DNA of 37,158 nucleotides, taken from Candidatus Zixiibacteriota bacterium (lineage in GTDB: Bacteria; Zixibacteria; MSB-5A5; WJJR01). The stretch lies in NCBI GenBank assembly GCA_016235085.1, contig JACRMA010000142.1, positions 1 through 37,158 on the forward strand, read 5' to 3'. Made by a program: the position numbers and the translations under genes. Below are positions 1 through 7,457 of this stretch, in pieces (positions within the stretch are counted from its first letter, which is position 1; each line of letters starts with the position of its first letter). The notes beneath the pieces were generated by a model, which did not search any database, was not told where the DNA came from, and saw only the letters and a list, made by a program, of their open reading frames with translations.

Positions 1-3
1 ACA

Positions 4-27
4 GGGCGTGTGCAATACGCCCCTACG
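4..27 (+). repeat. Palindromic intergenic repeat, copy 1
   Basis: First of three copies of a 24-bp element. The arms GGGCGTGT and ATACGCCC flank a GCA loop, followed by a CTACG tail. One arm position differs from copies 2 and 3 (G for A), leaving a G-T pair. It lies beyond the 3' end of the minus-strand glycosyltransferase gene, in DNA with no believable coding sequence. Confidence 0.8.
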
Positions 28-104
28 CGTATGGCAAGCTCGGGAGACGCACTGGGCGCCTTTTCCTCTGAGCTCAATACATCGTTCGCAAGAATGGACA
101 CTCC

Positions 105-128
105 CGTAGGGGCGTATTGCATACGCCC
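105..128 (-). repeat. Palindromic intergenic repeat, copy 2 (inverted)
   Basis: Same 24-bp element in the opposite orientation, with perfect 8-bp arms GGGCGTAT/ATACGCCC around a 3-nt loop. It lies about 100 bp from copy 1 and 115 bp from copy 3. Alternating orientation of a short hairpin repeat resembles REP/BIME-type elements; no transposase is visible here. Confidence 0.85.
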
Positions 129-219
129 TGCGAATCCGTCGAGACGATTTCTCGTTGGGCAGATCAGGCGCTTCCTGGTAGCGCGAGTTTCGACGCGTAT
201 TATTGTCGCCGCGAAAAGG

Positions 220-243
220 GGGCGTATGCAATACGCCCCTACG
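220..243 (+). repeat. Palindromic intergenic repeat, copy 3
   Basis: Third copy, with perfect arms GGGCGTAT/ATACGCCC, GCA loop and CTACG tail. It ends 38 bp beyond the stop codon of the glycosyltransferase gene at 281. The hairpin could help end or stabilise that operon's transcript, but no T-run follows it on either strand. Confidence 0.85.
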
Positions 244-280
244 GGTGATGCGTGAGGAACCAGTGAATCTTGAGCGCACA

Positions 281-1471
281 TCACCCAACCCCCAGAGGAG
301 TTGGCTTCGGCGAGGGACGGTTCGTGGAAGGGGTAGATTTCCTCTGCGCTCCGGAGATTGTGCTTACCAGAAGCGCCTCCCAGTCGTCGACGCGCTGGTC
401 CCAGGTGGCGTGATTGAGCACGTACTCGCGCGCACGGCGGCCCATCTCCCGGCTTGAGTCGGCGCTATCCAGAAGATCGGAAATACCATCGGCCAGGGCT
501 TTGGCGTTGTCCGGAGGCACCAGCAGGCCGAATTCGCCCTCGCGCATCAAATCGGGGATTCCGCCCACATCGGTTGCAACAACAGGAATGCCGCTCTGCA
601 TGTACTCCAGAAGCGAGCGGGAGACAGATTCGGAGCCGATTGAAGTGACCACACCAATGGTGCACTGCGAGAGGACGGCGAACAGATCCGGAATCATCGT
701 GTCGACGATCGTAATCTGTTTGGTCAGGTTGCCTTCGACAAACCAGCGCCGGAACATGCCGGCCTCGTACTCAGACGAGTACCCGAGCCATAGGAAGTGG
801 ACATTCGGATGCCGGCGGCGAATGTGCGGGATCGCTGAGAGCAGGACCCGATGGCCTTTGACCGGTGAATACCTCGCGAGCAAGACCACGATTGGGCAAT
901 CGGTCGGTACCGCCAGGTCGGTCAGATGCTTCGGACCGGCCGGTTTTCCATCCCACGCGTTGGGCTCGATGCCGGCGGGGATGATCTTGAGTTTCTCTGC
1001 AGGGATTTTATGGCGCGTCCGATAGGCGGATGCCAAACGTTCGTTGGAAGTAACGATCATATCGGTGGCGCGGCGATGGAGCCAGCGGGAAAGCGGGTGA
1101 CGACTGGGCAATTTGGGATCGAGGGAGCGCACGCGGATTAACACAGGCTTGCGCCGCGACATGGACTTGGCGATTCCCCAGAGGGAATGATCCTCGCCCC
1201 AATGCGCCAGCACAGCATCGGGCTGGAATTCGCGATTGATCGTCAGCAGGCGCCGCAGGTTGCGATACATGCGAGAGGGTGATTTCTGCTCGAGATCAAG
1301 GTCATCGATCACGCGCAGTCCCGCCTCGCGCGCCATCGCGATGGTTTGGCCATGCGGACGGGGGATAAAGAGGATTTCGTGCCCGCGTGCCTGAAGGCGG
1401 CTGGCAGTATTAACAGCGTACCAGGTGCCGGCGTTGCGGCCATCGAGAGTGGCGGAGAAGATGAGCTTCAT
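281..1471 (-). CDS. GT4-family glycosyltransferase
   Basis: A GT-B fold glycosyltransferase of family GT4 that would move a sugar from a nucleotide-sugar donor onto a glycolipid or polysaccharide acceptor at the inner membrane. The N-terminal half starts with a beta strand (MKLIFSATLDG). The C-terminal donor-binding half has LARYSPVKG, then the E-x7-E motif (E281 and E289) and ATDVGGIPDLM. The 396-residue length is normal. I chose ATG at 1471 because AAGGTGG sits 6-8 nt upstream; an in-frame TTG 33 nt further up has weaker support. The last ~20 residues (KSTPSTNRPSPKPTPLG) are low complexity. It is the last gene of the GT9-ABC exporter-GT4 group, 50 bp after the exporter, so a role in lipopolysaccharide or another surface glycan is inferred. 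The acceptor and the sugar cannot be read from the sequence. Confidence 0.88.
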   Translation of the reverse strand: MKLIFSATLDGRNAGTWYAVNTASRLQARGHEILFIPRPHGQTIAMAREAGLRVIDDLDLEQKSPSRMYRNLRRLLTINREFQPDAVLAHWGEDHSLWGIAKSMSRRKPVLIRVRSLDPKLPSRHPLSRWLHRRATDMIVTSNERLASAYRTRHKIPAEKLKIIPAGIEPNAWDGKPAGPKHLTDLAVPTDCPIVVLLARYSPVKGHRVLLSAIPHIRRRHPNVHFLWLGYSSEYEAGMFRRWFVEGNLTKQITIVDTMIPDLFAVLSQCTIGVVTSIGSESVSRSLLEYMQSGIPVVATDVGGIPDLMREGEFGLLVPPDNAKALADGISDLLDSADSSREMGRRAREYVLNHATWDQRVDDWEALLVSTISGAQRKSTPSTNRPSPKPTPLGVG

Positions 1472-1521
1472 TTGTCGGCCACCTTGGGGCTCTGGAATGC
1501 GCAATCAACGTCCATCAACTG

Positions 1522-3417
1522 TCACTCGACACTGACGAGACGGGTTTCGGCGAATTGAAGATCATAGAGGCGGCGATACAGGCCGCCACGGCCGAGCAGT
1601 TCATCATGCGAACCGGAATCGACAATCTGCCCATTATCGACGACCACGATCTTGTCGGCATTGCGAACAGTGGAGAGCCGGTGCGCCACGATCAGTGCGG
1701 TCCGATCCTGCAGCAGATTCGCAATCGCCAGGCGCACGGCGGTTTCGGATTCGGTATCCAGAGCGCTGGTCGCCTCATCGAAGATGAGAATCGGCGGATC
1801 GCGCAGAATGGCGCGCGCAATGGCGATACGCTGCCGTTGGCCACCGGAGAGTTTGACACCGCGTGTGCCGACGACCGTGTCGAATCCTCGCGGAAGTTGC
1901 TCGATGAACTCCAGCGCGTTGGCGGTCTCGGCGGCCCGGCGCAAGCGCTCGGTATTGATGTCGGGCAGTCCGTAGGCGATGTTGTGCGCGACCGTATCGT
2001 TGAAGAGCACGATGTCCTGCGTCACGACGCCGAGATGCGCGCGTATGGAGTTCATGGTCAACTCACGCAAGTCGGCGCCATCAATGGCCACGCGGCCCTC
2101 ACTGGGATCATAGAACCGCGCCAAAAGATCGCACAGGGTTGATTTCCCGCCACCGGATGGGCCGACCAGGGCCACCGACTGGCCGCGCGGAATCGTGAGA
2201 TTGATGTGCCGGAGAACCCAGGGACCGGTCTCGTAACGGAAGCTGAGGTCCTCGTAGGTGATCTTGTCCCGGAACGTTGTCATCGGGCGGGCACCGGGAA
2301 GATCGGCGATGTCGACGGGCGTATCGAGCGCTTCAAACACCCGGTCGGCGGCGGCGCGTCCCTCCTGAATTTTCGCGAGGATTTCGGCCAGCGCTTTCAC
2401 CGGCTGGATCATGGCAAAAACGATGAGAATGAAATTGATGAAGGCCTCTGGGCTGAGGCCATTTCTGGTCAGAACGGCATTTCCGCCAAACCAGAGGATT
2501 GTCACACCAGCCGCAGTTCCGAGGATCTCATTGACCGGGGAATTCAAAATGCGGACGCGCGCCATCTTCAGCGTAGCGCGATAGAACGCTTCATTGGAAT
2601 CATGGAAGCGCTCGATCTCGAAGCGTTGCATGCCAAACGCCTTGACGACGCGAATTCCGCCAACCGACTCCTCGACAATGGAATGCAAATCGGCAATGCG
2701 CTCCTGCGACCGTCTCGAGTAACGGCGCACGAAGCGACCGACCACGATCATGACCGTGGCCGAGAGCGGCAACACCACGACTGTCACCAGAGCCAATTGC
2801 CAACTGATGATGAACAGCATCGCGAGGAGCACAATGACGGTAAGCGGCTCCTTGACGAGGCGCGTGAAGCCGAGATCGAGCATGTCGTTTAAGACGCGCA
2901 CGTCATTGGTAACCCGCGAGATGATCTGGCCGGTCCGGGTGCTGGCGAAATAGGCCAGGGACAGGTCATGGTAATGGGAAAACAATTCGAGGCGTATCGT
3001 GCGGATGAGGCGCTGCTGGACGACGGCAACCACGATATTCTGCAGATACAACAGGATGTTCTTCGCCAGGGAAATCAACAGCACGGCAATGCACATGCGC
3101 GCCAGTGTCACTGACTCTTTGGGGCGGATGATCAGCTCACTGAATAGTCGAACGGCGCCATTTTTCAATCGGTCGACCCAGGCGCCCATGCCGGTTGAGG
3201 CAATCGTATCAGGCGTCGCGGTGGGATCGATAGGCGAATGAAGGAAGAGCGTTTTGACGAGCGGGCCGATCAACAAGAACAACAATGCGGAGAGGGCGAC
3301 GTAGAAAACGGTCGCCGTAACCGAGACCACCAAGTGAATTCGGTACGGGTGAACGTAGCTCAAGAATCGGCGCAGAGAATTCAACCGCTTGGGAGATTGG
3401 GGTGCGGCGGTGGTCAC
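1522..3417 (-). CDS. msbA: MsbA-like lipid ABC exporter (fused permease-ATPase)
   Basis: A half-size ABC exporter, 631 residues, acting as a homodimer in the inner membrane. MsbA-type members flip lipid A-core or other lipids to the periplasmic face. Six hydrophobic segments lie between residues 25 and 345. The nucleotide-binding domain shows Walker A GPSGGGKST (419-427), signature LSGGQRQR (523-530), Walker B ILIFDEA (543-549) and H-loop His579. The start is GTG at 3417, whose bases overlap the TGA of the preceding GT9 gene (GTGA), so translation is probably coupled. The company of two glycosyltransferases favours lipid-linked glycan export. Many type I exporters, including drug and peptide exporters, look alike, so the substrate is inferred from context. 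Confidence 0.87.
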   Translation of the reverse strand: MTTAAPQSPKRLNSLRRFLSYVHPYRIHLVVSVTATVFYVALSALLFLLIGPLVKTLFLHSPIDPTATPDTIASTGMGAWVDRLKNGAVRLFSELIIRPKESVTLARMCIAVLLISLAKNILLYLQNIVVAVVQQRLIRTIRLELFSHYHDLSLAYFASTRTGQIISRVTNDVRVLNDMLDLGFTRLVKEPLTVIVLLAMLFIISWQLALVTVVVLPLSATVMIVVGRFVRRYSRRSQERIADLHSIVEESVGGIRVVKAFGMQRFEIERFHDSNEAFYRATLKMARVRILNSPVNEILGTAAGVTILWFGGNAVLTRNGLSPEAFINFILIVFAMIQPVKALAEILAKIQEGRAAADRVFEALDTPVDIADLPGARPMTTFRDKITYEDLSFRYETGPWVLRHINLTIPRGQSVALVGPSGGGKSTLCDLLARFYDPSEGRVAIDGADLRELTMNSIRAHLGVVTQDIVLFNDTVAHNIAYGLPDINTERLRRAAETANALEFIEQLPRGFDTVVGTRGVKLSGGQRQRIAIARAILRDPPILIFDEATSALDTESETAVRLAIANLLQDRTALIVAHRLSTVRNADKIVVVDNGQIVDSGSHDELLGRGGLYRRLYDLQFAETRLVSVE

Positions 3418-4544
3418 GGCGCATTCTCCGGCTGAGGTGTCTGGACGACTTGAGATGCTGTCCGGCTCCGCGAAGATTGAATCATTCGGACAACCGTGTC
3501 GGTGACTGATTCGGGTGTCACGGCAGTTTGCCGTGCATCCAATACGACATCCGGAGGTCCAATCGGCTTGTATTTGCCAGCATCGCTGACGAGGAAGATC
3601 GCCAGAACCGGTGTGCCGAGGGCGGAGGCGAAGTGCATCGGGCCGCAGTCGCCGGAAAGGAAGAGCACCGAACGGCGCAGCAGAGATGCCAGATCGTTGA
3701 AGGATAGGATTCCGGCAGGAAAGACGGCAGAGCCCGTGGCGGCCATCACGTCACGCGCGCACTCGTCATCGTCGGGTCCCCAGATCAACGCGATTTGGGC
3801 AATGCCTTGTTGGTGCAGCGAATTGGCAACGGCAGCGAACTGATCTGCGGGCCAGCGCTTGTCCCCGCGCCCACCGGGATGCATGATTAAAAGGGGCAGC
3901 GCTGGCTTCAGATTGTTCTCAGAGAAGAATCGATCACCGTAGCTGCTGTCTTCCTTAGGCGGTTTGAGGAGCGGGCGCGGCGTTGACCGGAAGGAGGTGA
4001 CGGCGCGCAACAAGTCGAGGTGCATGTCGGCGGCGTGCCGGGGGGTATCGGGCACCGGGACGGGAACCTCGTAGAATTCCGCGGCCTCTCCCCTGTCGTG
4101 GCCGACGCGAACACGGCCGCCGGACAGCGCGGTTACAATCAGATGATTGAACGAAACGGTCCGGTCATCCGAAGCATCGAAGACGAGATCGAACTTCATC
4201 GCGCGGAGCTTGCGGATTAGCGTGCGGATGCGCAGAGGGTTTCGGGCCAGGGTCCTGCGATCGAATGGAATGAATTCGTCGGCTGAGGGGATGAGGCTGC
4301 GCAGCTCCCAATGGCGGCGCGCCAGCAGACAAACCACGTGCGCACGCGAGAAGCGGCCCTTTAGCGCAACCAGAAGCGGCGTCACGAGAACCGCGTTGCC
4401 AATGCGATCATCGAGGCGGATGACCAGGATGCGTGAAATCTTCTGAAGGTCGCCGTCGCTCGGTTTCGGCCCCCGTGGCGGAGCGGCGCGCCGGAGCCAG
4501 GCGAGCGCCATGCGGTGCAGGATTTTGTCGGTGAAGGCTGCCAT
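3414..4544 (-). CDS. GT9-family glycosyltransferase (heptosyltransferase-like)
   Basis: Related to ADP-heptose:LPS heptosyltransferases (WaaC/WaaF), which add heptoses to the inner core of lipopolysaccharide on the cytoplasmic side of the inner membrane. Family marks are DDRIGNAVLVTPLL (residues 45-58, the N-terminal domain loop), HPGGRGDKRWP (222-232) and SGDCGPMHFASALGTPV from 297, the donor-binding motif. Length is 376 residues, normal for the family. The start is ATG at 4544 with no clear Shine-Dalgarno sequence. A promoter-like element lies 50-80 bp upstream, making this the probable first gene of a GT9-exporter-GT4 operon. Whether the sugar is heptose is not visible; no heptose biosynthesis gene is in the window. 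Confidence 0.9.
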   Translation of the reverse strand: MAAFTDKILHRMALAWLRRAAPPRGPKPSDGDLQKISRILVIRLDDRIGNAVLVTPLLVALKGRFSRAHVVCLLARRHWELRSLIPSADEFIPFDRRTLARNPLRIRTLIRKLRAMKFDLVFDASDDRTVSFNHLIVTALSGGRVRVGHDRGEAAEFYEVPVPVPDTPRHAADMHLDLLRAVTSFRSTPRPLLKPPKEDSSYGDRFFSENNLKPALPLLIMHPGGRGDKRWPADQFAAVANSLHQQGIAQIALIWGPDDDECARDVMAATGSAVFPAGILSFNDLASLLRRSVLFLSGDCGPMHFASALGTPVLAIFLVSDAGKYKPIGPPDVVLDARQTAVTPESVTDTVVRMIQSSRSRTASQVVQTPQPENAP

Positions 4545-4594
4545 GGGGACATGGATCCGATCAATACGTACATTCTGACCGGCGATCCGGACTC

Positions 4595-4624
4595 AATAAA
4601 CACTCGCGGAGCCCTGCAAGTCAA
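4595..4624 (-). promoter_or_regulatory. Candidate sigma70-type promoter of the GT9-exporter-GT4 operon
   Basis: Read on the minus strand, TTGACT (4619-4624, 5 of 6 consensus) is followed after 18 bp by TTTATT (4595-4600, 4 of 6). It sits in the 207-bp gap between coaD and the GT9 gene, about 50 bp before the start codon. The rest of the gap has a T-rich stretch but no gene. Confidence 0.4.
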
Positions 4625-4751
4625 AAGCCGAGCGAACCCGCCATTAGCGCCACCTGGCTAAAGAAGAGAAAAAGACATAGAAAACGGGTCCAGGTCTCAT
4701 ACTCTCCGGCTGGGACATTTGTACGGACGCCGGGACGTGGCCACGAGGGAA

Positions 4752-5285
4752 TTACCCTTGGGAATTCCGGGTTTCGGCGTAGCGGCGCGCCAGACGTTCG
4801 ACGACGATGGGAGGAACGAATTTGGTCACGTCGCCGCCATGCTGGGCAACGTTCTTGATGATCGTTGAGGAGAGATAGGTGTATTTCGCGTTCGGCATGA
4901 GGAAAACCGCCTCGACCGAGGGCGCGAGGGCGCGATTGGTCAGGGCAATCTGGAACTCGAATTCAAAGTCGGAAACGGCGCGCAGGCCGCGGAGAATCGC
5001 AGTGGCTCCACGCTGGACGGCAAGTTGGGCCAGCAACCCACTAAAGACGACGACCTCGACCCGGCGTTGGACATCGTCCATCTCCAAGAGTGGGAGACAT
5101 TCCAGGATCATGTCGCGGCGGTCCTCCGGTTTGAAGAGGTGGACCTTGGCCGGATTGATGGCAACGGCGACGATCAGGTGGTCGAACAGCGCCAGGGCGC
5201 GGTTGATCAGATCGAGGTGCCCGTATGTGATTGGGTCAAATGTGCCCGGGTAGATTCCGATTCGGTTCTTGGTCGGTCCCGTCAT
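4752..5285 (-). CDS. coaD: Phosphopantetheine adenylyltransferase
   Basis: CoaD joins 4'-phosphopantetheine and ATP to dephospho-CoA, the fourth step of coenzyme A synthesis, in the cytosol. The nucleotidyltransferase motif GTFDPITYGH (residues 14-23) contains the T-x-G-H signature. LRGLRAVSDFE (98-108) and YLSSTIIK (137-144) are the other family blocks. I chose ATG at 5285 (177 residues) because AGGAG sits 6 nt upstream. The reading frame stays open to 5357, but the added residues look unlike the family. The gene overlaps the end of rsmD by 50 bp, an rsmD-coaD pair that is common in bacteria, so the two are almost certainly cotranscribed. Confidence 0.96.
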   Translation of the reverse strand: MTGPTKNRIGIYPGTFDPITYGHLDLINRALALFDHLIVAVAINPAKVHLFKPEDRRDMILECLPLLEMDDVQRRVEVVVFSGLLAQLAVQRGATAILRGLRAVSDFEFEFQIALTNRALAPSVEAVFLMPNAKYTYLSSTIIKNVAQHGGDVTKFVPPIVVERLARRYAETRNSQG

Positions 5286-5886
5286 CGTTGGCTCCTGTCG
5301 CTGGCGATTCTGCCGGGGAAGAGAGTTCGACCGGCAATGACCACTGCCAAATCGCAAACATAGTATCGCCGAAACGGCGTTCGGTCCAGAGCGAAAAACC
5401 GGGCGGCGGATCGCCCGGAGGGTCTTTCTTGTGATACTCGATCACCAGAACACCGGACGGGGCCAGGCATTCGGCTTCGGAGACCGCCCGCAGTGTCTTT
5501 GCCGGCCAGCCCAAGCCGTAGGGTGGGTCCGCCATGACCAGCGAAAAGCGACGGCCCTGACGCCCCAAAACCCGCAGCGCGGGCGATGCCTCCATCACCA
5601 GGAAGTCGCCTTCGGCTTCCGCTCCGAGTGCGGTCAGATTGCGTTGGGCGCGATCGATCGAGCGACGGGACTTATCGACGAAGGTGACATGGGCGGCTCC
5701 CCGGGAGAGCGCCTCGAGGCCCAGACTGCCTGCGCCGCAGAACAAGTCCAGTACCTCGGCCTCCTCCGACACACCCACGATGATATTGAAGAGGGATTCC
5801 TTGACGCGATCCGCCGTTGAACGAACCGATTCACCGGGAACGGTGTGCAGAGTATGCCCCTTGAAGCGGCCGGCAATGATTCTCAT
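5236..5886 (-). CDS. rsmD: 16S rRNA (guanine966-N2)-methyltransferase
   Basis: RsmD methylates N2 of G966 in 16S rRNA using S-adenosylmethionine during small-subunit assembly. The conserved N-terminal block RSTADRVKESLFNI (residues 22-35), the SAM-binding loop DLFCGAGSLGLEAL (47-60) and the catalytic DPPYG (120-124) are all present. The protein is 216 residues. Family members usually end near residue 185, and here the last ~30 residues are a hydrophilic tail whose DNA is shared with the start of coaD. ATG at 5886 overlaps the TGA of the upstream helix-hairpin-helix gene (ATGA), which points to translational coupling. Confidence 0.95.
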   Translation of the reverse strand: MRIIAGRFKGHTLHTVPGESVRSTADRVKESLFNIIVGVSEEAEVLDLFCGAGSLGLEALSRGAAHVTFVDKSRRSIDRAQRNLTALGAEAEGDFLVMEASPALRVLGRQGRRFSLVMADPPYGLGWPAKTLRAVSEAECLAPSGVLVIEYHKKDPPGDPPPGFSLWTERRFGDTMFAIWQWSLPVELSSPAESPATGANDDGTDQEPNRNLPGHI

Positions 5887-6425
5887 TGGCGTTCCCCTGT
5901 GGTGTCGAGCGGGGCGGATTCGCCTTGAGCGAATCTGATCCAGCCGGAAAGCATGGCAGCGGTCCTGGGTCCGATACCCCGGACTCTCTGGAAATCCTGG
6001 AGGTTGGTAAACGGGCCATGCTGTTCCCGGTCCGCAATGATGCGATCTGCCAGTGCCTCACCGATGCCGGGAAGGCGGATCAGTTCGCGCCGGCCGGCAG
6101 AATTGACATCGACCAGCACATGGCCTGGGTCGGTCAGATCCTCCGTACCCCGGGCAGATTTCGATCGGGCATTCTCTCGCTGAGAGACAGGAGCGGAATA
6201 ATCCCCTGAGCCGGAAGCAGTTCTGGGCCCGATGTTCACATCTTCGACAACCCAAGCCGGCACGTCGTTATTGGCACGGCGATCATACCATTCGTAGAGG
6301 ATCCAGGCGCCGGCAATCAATCCGATGACGATTAACGCGCGGAGCTCGTTGCGCGAAAATCCGTAGGCCCCGGCCAAATGGGCCGGGGGTCTTTCTTGGC
6401 CATCGGCGGGCTTGTCGGTTGCCAT
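5883..6425 (-). CDS. ComEA-like helix-hairpin-helix protein with membrane anchor
   Basis: A 180-residue protein with a short cytoplasmic N-terminus, one hydrophobic segment (about residues 29-46, ALIVIGLIAGAWILYEW), a hydrophilic linker, and a C-terminal pair of helix-hairpin-helix motifs. The motifs are VDVNSAGRRELIRLPGIG and the later RVRGIGPRTAAML. This arrangement is that of ComEA, which binds incoming DNA outside the membrane during natural transformation. Many bacteria carry such proteins without a full competence system, and no comEC or comF is in the window. It starts 3 bp after the cyclase-like lipoprotein gene and overlaps rsmD by 4 bp, so it is part of the same transcript. DNA binding is inferred from the domain only. 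Confidence 0.8.
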   Translation of the reverse strand: MATDKPADGQERPPAHLAGAYGFSRNELRALIVIGLIAGAWILYEWYDRRANNDVPAWVVEDVNIGPRTASGSGDYSAPVSQRENARSKSARGTEDLTDPGHVLVDVNSAGRRELIRLPGIGEALADRIIADREQHGPFTNLQDFQRVRGIGPRTAAMLSGWIRFAQGESAPLDTTGERQ

Positions 6426-6428
6426 CGT

Positions 6429-7367
6429 CTACTCAGAATAGATCAATTGCAGCAGGACACGGCCGACCGAGGCCAGTGACCTGGGAGAGCACTTGTCGGG
6501 GGAGTCGTGCGTTGTATGCCAATAGGGATAGCGCATGTCGATGATGTCAATTGTCTGGATACCTTTGGCAAGGAGGGGCATGTGATCGTCGAATATCGCA
6601 TCCTCGAGTTCGGGACGGAAGGCGGTTTCCCCGACCGCCGCCGCGACCTTCCAGACTTTATCCACCAACGCGGGAGCATACTTGAGAGAATACCCCTCTT
6701 TGAAGATCTGCAGGTCACTGTCTCCCACCATATCGACGAGAATCGCCCACTTGTAGTCGGCAGGAAGGTGATCGGCGAAGTAACGTGAGCCCAGACACCA
6801 ACCGGCCTCCTGGGAATAGAGCCCGGCGTCTTCGCCATCGAAAAGTGCGATATCGACCCCAATCGAAGGCGCCTGTGCGCGCATGGCCCGCGCGATTTCC
6901 AACAGTAGCGCCACGCCGGAGGCGCCGTCATTGGCCCCGAGAACGGGCTGATGCCGGCCGGCGGAATCAGCGTTCCTATCCGCGAAGGGACGCGTGTCCC
7001 AATGGGCGCAGAGCAGAATACGGTGCGAGCGGTTCGCACCGAATCGGCCCACGTAATTGCACATCAGCACCGAGTCATTGAAGCCCGGAGGCCGGCCGCG
7101 AAACTGCTGTTCGATGAGTGTGTCGGCGAGGACGCCCAATTGTACGCGCAGCCAGTCACGGCACTGTTCATGACCGCGCGTCCCCGGCACGCGTGGACCA
7201 AACTCGGTCTGTTTGACCAAGTCGACAAATGCCCTGTCGGCATCGAAGGGAGGCACCGTTTTGGAGCAGCCGAGCAATGCAACGACAGCGAGAATGGGGC
7301 CGTAGAGCCAACGACGGTTGGTCAAATTCATGGGGGAATGATAAGAGAAGAGATTCCGAATCGCCAT
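6429..7367 (-). CDS. Glutaminyl-peptide cyclotransferase-like lipoprotein (M28 fold)
   Basis: A predicted zinc enzyme of the M28/glutaminyl-cyclase fold that would convert N-terminal Gln of exported proteins to pyroglutamate in the periplasm. A lipobox LLGC puts the lipid-bearing Cys at residue 34. Candidate zinc and catalytic residues are His122 (CAHWDTRP), Asp147 (GANDGASG), Glu179/Asp180 (DGEDAG) and His284 (YWHTTHDSP). The late block FDDHMPLLAKG followed by the WHT-x2-D stretch matches glutaminyl cyclases better than aminopeptidases. I chose ATG at 7367 because AGG lies 6 nt upstream. ATG at 7331 would give a shorter lipoprotein signal with Cys22 and is equally possible. It follows sprA by about 90 bp. 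An aminopeptidase role is the main alternative. Confidence 0.82.
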   Translation of the reverse strand: MAIRNLFSYHSPMNLTNRRWLYGPILAVVALLGCSKTVPPFDADRAFVDLVKQTEFGPRVPGTRGHEQCRDWLRVQLGVLADTLIEQQFRGRPPGFNDSVLMCNYVGRFGANRSHRILLCAHWDTRPFADRNADSAGRHQPVLGANDGASGVALLLEIARAMRAQAPSIGVDIALFDGEDAGLYSQEAGWCLGSRYFADHLPADYKWAILVDMVGDSDLQIFKEGYSLKYAPALVDKVWKVAAAVGETAFRPELEDAIFDDHMPLLAKGIQTIDIIDMRYPYWHTTHDSPDKCSPRSLASVGRVLLQLIYSE

Positions 7368-7457
7368 AGTGAACCTGGTCAGGATCGGCACGGATGGTGA
7401 GGCGGGAGCCGGCCCGGCGATTGTGGGCGGAAGGAACACTCCCGCACCTTCACTCGA

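Noticed and set aside
10-255. An 81-codon plus-strand frame at the left edge
   Set aside because: It is made largely of the palindromic repeat copies and has no ribosome binding site or family character.
1472-1504. An upstream extension of the GT4 glycosyltransferase from TTG 1504
   Set aside because: The ATG at 1471 has a well-placed ribosome binding site and begins with the first beta strand expected of the fold.
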